A stretch of DNA of 64,000 bases. Source: UBA11591 sp040220895 (GTDB taxonomy: Bacteria > Bacteroidota > Bacteroidia > Flavobacteriales_E > Vicingaceae). Below the pieces are notes generated by a model. It was not told the DNA's origin. It ran no database searches and worked only from the letters and a program-made list of their open reading frames with translations. The stretch lies in contig JAVJVY010000020.1 in the NCBI GenBank assembly GCA_040220895.1, forward strand, positions 1 through 64,000, read 5' to 3'. Below are positions 9,565 through 16,685 of the stretch, in pieces (the first letter of the stretch is position 1; each line of letters begins with the position of its first letter). Both the position numbers and the translations under genes were made by a program.

Positions 9565-9660
9565 AAATAAGAAAGATTATTTTGTTCCCGAATAGTTTAT
9601 TTTATCATCTCTGATACGGCGTCTGTTAAGGCTTTTAAGAAAGATGAATGGTAATTAAAT

Positions 9661-9692
9661 TTTGGTTCAATTAAAAAAAAGACCTAACTTGT
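9661..9692 (+). promoter_or_regulatory. Bacteroidota-type promoter of the precursor peptide gene
   Basis: TTTG at 9661-9664, then 20 bases, then TAACTTGT at 9685-9692 (seven of eight to TAnnTTTG). Transcription would begin near 9696, leaving a leader of about 65 bases before the ATG at 9761. This rules out an N-terminal extension of the peptide upstream of 9696. Confidence 0.5.
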
Positions 9693-9760
9693 GTAACCAT
9701 TGCCGAAAGCGTTGCGTAAACGAAGGCATAAAACTTAATTATTCATTAAACCTATTTATC

Positions 9761-9958
9761 ATGAGTACTACAGATCCAAGAGACAAAAAATCACAAGAAT
9801 TGAATGAATCAGAATTGGACAACGTAACTGGCGGTGCTGGTTTCCCACAAGATGTTGAGCCTGCTCCAGAAGGACACGAGCCACAGGAAGACATCGATCC
9901 AACTGCACCAGTTGAAGATCACGGTCCAAATGGTCCACGAAGAGACGGAAAGCGATAA
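9761..9958 (+). CDS. Double-glycine-leader precursor peptide, likely cargo of the adjacent exporter
   Basis: This 65-residue peptide has a canonical GG leader. Gly24-Gly25 occupy -2/-1, with Val22 at -4, Leu19 at -7, Glu18 at -8 and Leu14 at -12, exactly the positions recognised by C39 peptidases. Cleavage after Gly25 would release a 40-residue core beginning AGFPQDVEP. The core has eight Pro, ten Asp/Glu, four Lys/Arg and two His, one Thr, no Ser and no Cys. It therefore cannot form lanthionine or disulfide links, and it is too hydrophilic to resemble a pore-forming bacteriocin. No modifying enzyme (LanM, LanB, radical SAM, nitrile-hydratase-like) is encoded nearby. The gene is divergent from the exporter operon, has its own promoter and a strong terminator. 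Role unknown: signal, metal-binding or toxin peptide are all open. Confidence 0.88.
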   Translation: MSTTDPRDKKSQELNESELDNVTGGAGFPQDVEPAPEGHEPQEDIDPTAPVEDHGPNGPRRDGKR

Positions 9959-9980
9959 GCAATCCAATCTTAAAAAAGAA

Positions 9981-10009
9981 ACCCTCGGTCAATCACCGAG
10001 GGTTTTTTT
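9981..10009 (+). terminator. Intrinsic terminator of the precursor peptide gene
   Basis: ACCCTCGGT and ACCGAGGGT arms around a six-base loop, followed directly by a seven-T run. It lies 22 bases after the peptide stop codon, so the peptide is a single-gene transcript. Confidence 0.9.
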
Positions 10010-10054
10010 GTGTCCTGAATATTCTCGAAGTATGTTCATGCCATTTAATGGCAC

Positions 10055-10090
10055 AAAAAAACCACCCGTGAAAACGGGTGGTTTCCTTTT
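10055..10090. terminator. Bidirectional intrinsic terminator
   Basis: ACCACCCGT (10061-10069), a GAAA loop and ACGGGTGGT (10074-10082) form a nine-base-pair stem. An A-run lies on the left, which is a T-run for the minus-strand DUF3332 gene, and TTTCCTTTTTC lies on the right. It probably ends the minus-strand gene and gives a second barrier to plus-strand transcription. Confidence 0.85.
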
Positions 10091-10104
10091 TCTTGAGGAT
10101 TCAA

Positions 10105-10692
10105 TTAATCCTGAAGGATGGCAAGATTCATGTCAAGTTGTTCTTCGATCATGGAAGTAACTTGTGCTTTGTCAGTAACGTTCGTTGGAACAAGAGCTAC
10201 TTGACCGTTAGGAGCAAAAACTTGTGCAGTTGCACCATTTTCACTTAACTGGGCAAGCTTAATTGAGCGCTCTCCATCTACGTAAGACCATGATTGAGAT
10301 TCTGTATCAAATACAAGACTCTTCATTTCACCTGCTTTTTTACCGTCCAATTGAACAATGTCAAAACGATTTTGACGAGCAGTGATCTCATAAGTGTTGC
10401 CGTCTTCTCCAACAACAACTTGTTGCTCCATTTCATTTGGACCCATGGCCATTGGGTTGCTGCCAGTCCAGAATTCAATGGTGTTGATAATTACCGCATC
10501 AATTAAAAGAGCGATACTGTAAATAGGAAGAATAATGAACACAAGGAATACTAATTCACCCGGGAATTTACCAATACTGTCGTTCCAGCTCCATATGGCG
10601 GATGTGAGTCCAAAAGATCCGAAACATCCGGTTTGAAAAGACATTACATAAAGTAACAATCCAGATAAAAATATTGAAAGTGGTTTTTTCAT
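10105..10692 (-). CDS. DUF3332 family membrane lipoprotein
   Basis: This 195-residue protein matches the DUF3332 family, small bacterial envelope proteins of unknown function. The N-terminus is a lipoprotein-like signal (Cys near 23 in SFQTGCFGSFG), followed by the family-typical SAIWSWNDSIGKFPGELVF stretch and a second hydrophobic segment at about 46-72. The C-terminal two-thirds is soluble and beta-rich (VVVGEDGNTYEI near 92). It starts at ATG 10692 with a good promoter 28-58 bases upstream and ends at the terminator near 10061-10082, so it is monocistronic. Nothing ties it to the peptide exporter beyond proximity. Confidence 0.8.
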   Translation of the reverse strand: MKKPLSIFLSGLLLYVMSFQTGCFGSFGLTSAIWSWNDSIGKFPGELVFLVFIILPIYSIALLIDAVIINTIEFWTGSNPMAMGPNEMEQQVVVGEDGNTYEITARQNRFDIVQLDGKKAGEMKSLVFDTESQSWSYVDGERSIKLAQLSENGATAQVFAPNGQVALVPTNVTDKAQVTSMIEEQLDMNLAILQD

Positions 10693-10719
10693 GGTTCTAA
10701 GTTTAGATTAAAGTTTGCC

Positions 10720-10750
10720 TAAATATAGTCTTTGCATTGAAAGTTGCAAA
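10720..10750 (-). promoter_or_regulatory. Bacteroidota-type promoter of the DUF3332 gene
   Basis: Read on the minus strand: TTTG at 10750-10747, a 19-base spacer, and TATATTTA at 10727-10720 (seven of eight to TAnnTTTG). The ATG follows about 27 bases beyond the box. Confidence 0.5.
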
Positions 10751-10863
10751 TAGGTTATTTGTGAAATCCCACCGGTTTAATGGACGTATTTTACGGAATG
10801 CAAGTAACTTAAAGTGCTATTAATCAGTATATAGAAGATTAAAACAGCCCTTGTTAATAAAAA

Positions 10864-11793
10864 TTAGGACATTTTACTTCGCTTGACCAAATAAGGGTAA
10901 AGCACCTGATGAAATCCCTTCTGAATATCGGCCTCAACGAAATCAATGCCGAAGTGGTGGCATTCCATCCTCAGGTCATTGAAGTATTTTCGGGCAAGTG
11001 CTTGGTAGTTTTCTTTAATTTCCAGTGGGTTGACCTTCATTTCTTCGCCTGTTTCAACATCTACAAAGCGATAAGGCCTGTTTTCAAATTCAAAATCAAG
11101 TTCCGTGGATTGATCAAACGTATGAAACAATATAACCTCGTGCTTATTGTGTTTCAAATGCCGCAGGGCAGCAATAACTTCATCTCGTTGTTCGACATGA
11201 TCGATGATGTCCGAAAAGATGACCACCAGAGAGCGCTTGTGAATGCGATCGGCTATGTCGTGCAGTGACTTGGCTAATAAACTGTTTCTGGGTTCGGGAA
11301 TGGTTTCAATTTCCAATAATTTCTCCATTTCGCTTAGAAGTAATTTTCTGTGCACCAGGCTTGAACGAGCCGGGAAATGACTCATCAACCCTTCACTGAA
11401 CAAACTCAGACCTATGGCATCGCGCTGTTTCTTTAATAATTCCATTAAGGCTGCGGCCCCATGAATGGCAAACTTCATTTTATTTCCATACTTCGATTTC
11501 TCGGGGTAGAACATGGAAGGACTGCTGTCAATGACCAGTTGACAGCGCAGATTGGTTTCCTCCTCATAACTTTTTATGTAAAGGCGTTCGGTGCGCGCGA
11601 AAAGCTTCCAATCGATGTGTCTGGTTGATTCTCCGGTATTATAGAGCTTGTGTTCTGCAAATTCCACTGAAAAACCGTGAAAAGGACTTTTGTGCAAACC
11701 TGTAATGAAGCCTTCCACAACTTGTCTGGCCAATAGCTCCAAATGGCTGTACTGCTGTATCTCTGCGTCTAGATGAAAGTCATTGACAGGCAC
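10864..11793 (-). CDS. DUF58 domain protein (VWA-like)
   Basis: This 309-residue cytoplasmic protein has the DUF58 signature: GESTRHIDWKLFARTERLY near residue 53 and a VWA-type metal site beginning IDSSPSMF near 88. DUF58 proteins usually sit beside a MoxR AAA ATPase and VWA membrane proteins and are thought to act in folding or activating client complexes. Here no MoxR gene is adjacent: the upstream gene is thioredoxin and the downstream gene is DUF3332. The start is GTG at 11793; no ATG is in a better position. The gene is flanked by gaps of 171 and 114 bases and looks monocistronic. Confidence 0.85.
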   Translation of the reverse strand: MPVNDFHLDAEIQQYSHLELLARQVVEGFITGLHKSPFHGFSVEFAEHKLYNTGESTRHIDWKLFARTERLYIKSYEEETNLRCQLVIDSSPSMFYPEKSKYGNKMKFAIHGAAALMELLKKQRDAIGLSLFSEGLMSHFPARSSLVHRKLLLSEMEKLLEIETIPEPRNSLLAKSLHDIADRIHKRSLVVIFSDIIDHVEQRDEVIAALRHLKHNKHEVILFHTFDQSTELDFEFENRPYRFVDVETGEEMKVNPLEIKENYQALARKYFNDLRMECHHFGIDFVEADIQKGFHQVLYPYLVKRSKMS

Positions 11794-11844
11794 GGAGTAA
11801 AGATAGGGTTAATGAAAATACGTTCTATACAAGATCTTCTTTAT

Positions 11845-11892
11845 AAATAGAAAGGCCCTCTGCAAGATTACTTACAAAAGGCCTTTCTATTT
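11845..11892 (-). terminator. Intrinsic terminator after trxA
   Basis: AAATAGAAAGGCC (11845-11857) and GGCCTTTCTATTT (11880-11892) form a 13-base-pair stem with a 22-base loop just downstream of the thioredoxin stop on the minus strand. The stem is AT-rich at its base, so it can also act towards the opposite side. Confidence 0.65.
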
Positions 11893-11907
11893 TATCTGAG
11901 CTTTTAC

Positions 11908-12225
11908 CTAGAGAAGGGCATCAATTTTTGCTGATAACGTGTTCTTAGGAACCGCACCAACTTGTTTGTCTGCGACTTCGCCATTCTTGAAAAATAAGAT
12001 GGTTGGAATATTGCGTATTCCGAATTTCATTGAAATTCCGGGATTGCTGTCCACATCTACTTTTCCAACTACGGCCTTGCCGTCATAATCTTTACTCAAT
12101 TCTTCAACGATGGGTCCTACCATGCGGCATGGGCCACACCATTCTGCCCAGAAGTCAACCAATACCGGTTTGTCTGATTTTAATACTGTTTCGTCAAAGT
12201 TAGCGTCTGTCAGTTCTATTGCCAT
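11908..12225 (-). CDS. trxA: Thioredoxin
   Basis: This 105-residue thioredoxin has the active site WCGPC (residues about 28-32) inside FWAEWCGPCRM, the buried Asp in VDFW, and the cis-Pro motif RNIPTILFF near 73. There is no signal peptide, so it acts in the cytoplasm as a dithiol reductant for ribonucleotide reductase, peroxiredoxins and other targets. Length is standard for TrxA. The start is ATG 12225, and an 84-base gap separates it from the upstream DNA polymerase gene on the same strand. A terminator follows at 11845-11892. Confidence 0.97.
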   Translation of the reverse strand: MAIELTDANFDETVLKSDKPVLVDFWAEWCGPCRMVGPIVEELSKDYDGKAVVGKVDVDSNPGISMKFGIRNIPTILFFKNGEVADKQVGAVPKNTLSAKIDALL

Positions 12226-12309
12226 ATTCTTCCTGTTGGGTTAATTTTATAGTTTGTAAAAATACGATCAAAAAACGCACCATTCAGTTTTAACCGACAT
12301 TCTGTCATA

Positions 12310-15300
12310 CTAATTGATGGTATAATTGATTTCTTTCAGTTGATCAATCTCACTTATTAGTTCATCGCTGATATCGACCTTTTGGCTGCGTGAAACGAGC
12401 GGTAAACTTTCCGTAGTAAGCGTGTCTATCACATTGAACTTCAATTGACACTTGCCTTTATGTGCCCTGCTTAATTTGTCTAATTTATTCACAAGTTCTT
12501 CGCTGATAATGTTGTCAGGTAAGTGAATGGTAAGACTTTTGGCCATTTTTTCGCGAAGATCACTAAGCAGCTCTATTCTTGAAATCTTAAATTCCAGTTC
12601 GTCGTCACGATAGCGACGTGGTTGTACCTTTCCCTGAATAAAGAGTTGCCAGCCCACGACCAGGTAGTCTTTGAATTTTACATAATCATCACTAAAAAGT
12701 AAAATCTCAGAACTGTCTGTGTAATCTTCCAGGGCAAGCCTGCCGTAAGGTTTTCCTTTTTTTGAGGTTTTGTGCTCACTCCGGGTGACCATACCACCAA
12801 TTTTCAGCTCACGGCCACGGTGGAATTCTTTCTGATTCATGTCCTGAAGATTAGCATTGCAGAAGGATTCAATCTCCAATTTATAATCGTCTAACGGGTG
12901 ACCTGAAATGTACACACCAACTACTTCTTTTTCACGCGCCAATAAATTCGTGGTATTCCAATGGGGTACATCGGGCAGGCCAGGTTCAGCTATACCGGCG
13001 TCCTCACTTTCGCCAAACATGTTGATTTGACTGGCATTCTCGCGCTGCTTGGCGCCATTTGCAAACCGAATCGCACTTTCTATGGCATTTTTCCCGTTGG
13101 TGTCTTCGGCCAGGTACTGTGCTCTATGGCCTTCTTGAAATGAATCGAAAGCGCCGGCCTGAGCCAGACTCTCAAAAGTCCTTTTGTTCACTGCCCTCAG
13201 GTCAACCCGACTGGCCAGATCAAATAAACTGGAATAGAATCCGCTGTCGCTTCTGGTCGATACGATATTTTCCACTGCAGATTCACCCACACCTTTAACA
13301 GCGCCCATGCCAAATCGGATTTCTCCATTTTTATTTACGGTGAATTTACTGACGCTCTCATTCACATCTGGCCCCAAAACTTTCACCCCAAGGCGCCTAC
13401 ATTCATCCATGAAAAAAGCAACCTTTTTTATGTCGCTCATGTTGTTGGTCAGCACAGAAGCCATGTATTCGGCAGGGTAATTGGCCTTTAAGTAAGCGGT
13501 ATGAAAAGCAATTACGCTGTAGCAGGTGCTGTGCGATTTATTGAAAGCATAGGCTGCAAATGCTTCCCAATCTTTCCAGACTTTCTCTGCCACTTTTCGA
13601 TCATGTCCGTTATTCTCACATCCATCCAGAAATTTGGGCTTTAATTCTTCCAGTAGTGCGAAGATCTTTTTACCCATGGCCTTTCGCAAAATATCGGCAT
13701 CCCCTTTGGAAAATCCAGCCAATTTCTGAGAGAGTAGCATGACTTGCTCCTGGTAGACCGTAATACCATAGGTTTCGGCCAGGTACTCCTCCATGTCCGG
13801 AATGTCGTAGCTTATTTTTTCCTGACCGTGTTTCCTTTTAATGAAATTGGGTATATATTCCATGGGCCCCGGTCTGTAAAGGGCGTTCATGGCGATGAGA
13901 TCACCGAATTTATCCGGCTTTAAGTGTTTTAGGTGTTTCTGCATTCCACCCGATTCAAACTGAAAAGTTCCGTTTGTCTCTCCTCGCTGGTATAATTCGT
14001 AGGTCTTCTCGTCGTCCAGGGGTATTTTATCAGGATCGATCTCTATTCCATGGCGTTGCTTAATAATGGCAATGGCGTCATTGATGATGGAAAGGGTCTT
14101 CAAGCCCAGAAAATCCATTTTCAGCATTCCTGCACTTTCAATTACGCTGTTGTCGTATTGGGTGACCATCAGCTCGGCATCTTTGGCCGAAGCTACAGGA
14201 ATCAATGCCGTCATGTCTTCGGGCGTAATAATGATGCCACAGGCATGGGTACCGGTGTTTCTCAAGCTGCCTTCCAGAATGGCCGCTTGTTGCAATGTCT
14301 GCGCCTTTAAGTCATTACCAGCGGCAATTTTCCTTATTTGCTGTGCTAATGTGAACTGGTCAGATGAAAGCTTCTTTTTCAGTTCTTTCTCTTCGAGTTC
14401 CAGCACTTTTTTCAATGGCGCGTCAGGCATCAGTTTTGCCAGTTGATCTGCATCAACAAGGGGAAGGTCCAACACTCTGGCCGTGTCTCGAATGGCCGAT
14501 TTGGCTGCCATTGAACCATAGGTAATGATCTGAGCGACCTGACTCTTTCCGTACTTCTCTACCACGAAGTCAATGACCTTGCTTCTTCCTTCGTCGTCGA
14601 AGTCAATATCGATGTCGGGAAGTGAGACTCTATCGGGATTTAAGAAACGCTCAAAAAGCAGATCGTACTTGATTGGATCGACGTTGGTGATGCCGATGCA
14701 ATAGGCCACAACCGACCCGGCTGCAGAACCCCGGCCGGGTCCAACGGATACCCCCATATTTCTAGCTTCTCTTGTAAAATCCTGGACAATCAAAAAGTAC
14801 CCCGGATACCCTGTTTTTTTTATCGTTTCAAGCTCAAAATCAAGGCGTTCTTTAATTACATCATTTATCTCACCATAGCGCACCTCAGCTCCTTTATAGG
14901 CCAGGTGCTTTAGATAATCATCTTGATCTGTAAAGTCATCCGGAATTTGAAAGGCAGGTAACAAAACGTCCCTTTTCAAGGGGTATTCCTCTACCTTTTC
15001 GACTATTTCTGCAATGTTGGCGATGGCCTGCGGAATGTCACCGAACATCTCGGCCATCTGATCGCTGGATTTAAAATAGTATTCCTGATTTGGGAATCCA
15101 AAGCGAAAGCCACGTCCTTTGCCAATTGGCGTGCTTTGTAGTTCACCATCTTTGACACACATCAAAATGTCATGCGCGTTAGCATCTTCCTGCTGGACGT
15201 AGAATACATTATTCGCGGCCATAACCTTGACCTTGTGCTTTTTGGCCATTTTAAGCAAGAAATCCTCCATTACTTTTTCTTCGTCCAAACCGTGCCTGAC

Positions 15301-16590
15301 CAGTTCGACATAGAAGTCTTCTCCAAACTCGTCAACCCACCATTTAAAAGCTTCTTCAGCTTGTTTATCGCCTTGATTTAGTAGTAGTTCAGATACCTCA
15401 CCTCTTAAACCACTCGATGTTGCGATCAAGCCATTTTTATGATTTTTCAATACCTTCTTATCAATCCTTGGAACGTAGTAGAAGCCACTGATAAAGGCCA
15501 CCGCATTCATTTTGCAAAGGTTGATGTATCCTTCTTTGTTTTTGGCCAGAAGCACTTGTGCCGATCCATTGTCTTGCCTGGACTTATCGGTATGATCAAG
15601 GCATAGGTTGAATTCACATCCGATGATGGGCTTAATTCCCTTTTCCATGGCCGCCTTGTGAAATTTGAAAGCACCGAACATATTACCCTTGTCAGTTAGG
15701 GCAAGTGCCGGCATTCCCATCTCAACAGCCGTATTCACCATTTCTTTTATTTCACAGGTGGCTTGAAGTACCGAAAACCGGCTGTGACAATGCAAGTGCG
15801 AAAAAGATCCCTTTGCATTAGCATCTTTCACGGGCATTACATCTACTTCTTCCTCAGATTCTTCTTCGTTATCAGGGACTTCTTCAAAGCTTTGGTCCAT
15901 GTCAGCTTCCAATGCCTGATAAGGTTCAATATTCAGGCCAATGGCTTGAATGGCAGACGAATTGTTGCGTTTGAATTCTTCGAAATAGGAGGCATCCCTG
16001 TCGATGGACTCACGGCCAATGACACCGATCCTTAGTAATTCGAGGAAGCAACGAGCCGTCGCTTCGACATCAGCCGCGGCATTGTGTGCCGAGCCAAAGT
16101 CTTCTCCGAATAATTTGCGATGCAGTTCTTCTAATTTGGGCCATTTGTACTTTCCACCCTTACCACCCGGAATGGCGCAGTATTCTGTGGATCGGTCTTT
16201 GGTGTCGATGCTTTTGTGACCTTCAATGGCATTATTGTTTGTTTCTCTCAGGAATTCGCACCCAACGATCATTTTATCGAATTCCACATTGTGCCCTACC
16301 AAATAATCGGCGGCTTGAACGCTCTTGGCGAACTCCTCAATCACCTTCCTCAGGGGAATACCTTGTTTTAAAGCTCGATCGGTAGATATTCCATGGATCT
16401 TTTCTGCATTGAATGGAATGGTAAAACCCTCGGGGCGGACGATGAAGTTCTTAACCTCCATCAAACTACCGTCTTCATCGTGCAATTGCCAAGCTAATTG
16501 AACCAATCGAGGCCAATTATCGAAATCAGTTAGTGGCGCTTTGAAGTTTCTGGGAAGTCCAGTAGTTTCGGTATCAAAAACAAGGTACAT
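12310..16590 (-). CDS. dnaE: DNA polymerase III alpha subunit with N-terminal proofreading exonuclease
   Basis: This 1426-residue replicative polymerase joins two activities in one chain. Residues 1-190 are a DEDDh 3'-5' exonuclease (DnaQ type): FDTETTG at 5-11, HNVEFDK near 100 and HNAAADVEAT near 172. A PHP domain begins near 265 (HLHCHSRFS). The C-family polymerase core has the catalytic PDIDIDFDD near 660, preceded by GPGRGSAAGS. The helix-hairpin-helix region and an OB fold (KIGGMVTRSEHKTSKKG near 1280) follow. The start is ATG 16590, giving MYLVFDTETTG; a TTG two codons upstream is less likely. All exonuclease residues are present, so proofreading should be active in cis. An acidic linker near 235-250 separates the two modules. 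This fusion is, to my knowledge, a recurring form in Bacteroidota. Confidence 0.96.
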   Translation of the reverse strand: MYLVFDTETTGLPRNFKAPLTDFDNWPRLVQLAWQLHDEDGSLMEVKNFIVRPEGFTIPFNAEKIHGISTDRALKQGIPLRKVIEEFAKSVQAADYLVGHNVEFDKMIVGCEFLRETNNNAIEGHKSIDTKDRSTEYCAIPGGKGGKYKWPKLEELHRKLFGEDFGSAHNAAADVEATARCFLELLRIGVIGRESIDRDASYFEEFKRNNSSAIQAIGLNIEPYQALEADMDQSFEEVPDNEEESEEEVDVMPVKDANAKGSFSHLHCHSRFSVLQATCEIKEMVNTAVEMGMPALALTDKGNMFGAFKFHKAAMEKGIKPIIGCEFNLCLDHTDKSRQDNGSAQVLLAKNKEGYINLCKMNAVAFISGFYYVPRIDKKVLKNHKNGLIATSSGLRGEVSELLLNQGDKQAEEAFKWWVDEFGEDFYVELVRHGLDEEKVMEDFLLKMAKKHKVKVMAANNVFYVQQEDANAHDILMCVKDGELQSTPIGKGRGFRFGFPNQEYYFKSSDQMAEMFGDIPQAIANIAEIVEKVEEYPLKRDVLLPAFQIPDDFTDQDDYLKHLAYKGAEVRYGEINDVIKERLDFELETIKKTGYPGYFLIVQDFTREARNMGVSVGPGRGSAAGSVVAYCIGITNVDPIKYDLLFERFLNPDRVSLPDIDIDFDDEGRSKVIDFVVEKYGKSQVAQIITYGSMAAKSAIRDTARVLDLPLVDADQLAKLMPDAPLKKVLELEEKELKKKLSSDQFTLAQQIRKIAAGNDLKAQTLQQAAILEGSLRNTGTHACGIIITPEDMTALIPVASAKDAELMVTQYDNSVIESAGMLKMDFLGLKTLSIINDAIAIIKQRHGIEIDPDKIPLDDEKTYELYQRGETNGTFQFESGGMQKHLKHLKPDKFGDLIAMNALYRPGPMEYIPNFIKRKHGQEKISYDIPDMEEYLAETYGITVYQEQVMLLSQKLAGFSKGDADILRKAMGKKIFALLEELKPKFLDGCENNGHDRKVAEKVWKDWEAFAAYAFNKSHSTCYSVIAFHTAYLKANYPAEYMASVLTNNMSDIKKVAFFMDECRRLGVKVLGPDVNESVSKFTVNKNGEIRFGMGAVKGVGESAVENIVSTRSDSGFYSSLFDLASRVDLRAVNKRTFESLAQAGAFDSFQEGHRAQYLAEDTNGKNAIESAIRFANGAKQRENASQINMFGESEDAGIAEPGLPDVPHWNTTNLLAREKEVVGVYISGHPLDDYKLEIESFCNANLQDMNQKEFHRGRELKIGGMVTRSEHKTSKKGKPYGRLALEDYTDSSEILLFSDDYVKFKDYLVVGWQLFIQGKVQPRRYRDDELEFKISRIELLSDLREKMAKSLTIHLPDNIISEELVNKLDKLSRAHKGKCQLKFNVIDTLTTESLPLVSRSQKVDISDELISEIDQLKEINYTIN

Positions 16591-16685
16591 GAACAAAAAA
16601 AATGGCGTGGGGAATAAAAGTAGGGATTTAGCCGGGAGGTATGCACGGACTGTTCAAAAGTTAATCACATTGTGAAAAAAGTTGC

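Noticed and set aside
9662..9760. N-terminal extension of the precursor peptide by 33 residues
   Set aside because: It would need a non-ATG start and would run through the predicted promoter; the ATG at 9761 gives a leader of normal length.
16591..16685. Small gene or RNA between the polymerase and TamB-like genes
   Set aside because: No open frame with a start and no stable hairpin or RNA motif; it probably only holds the polymerase promoter.
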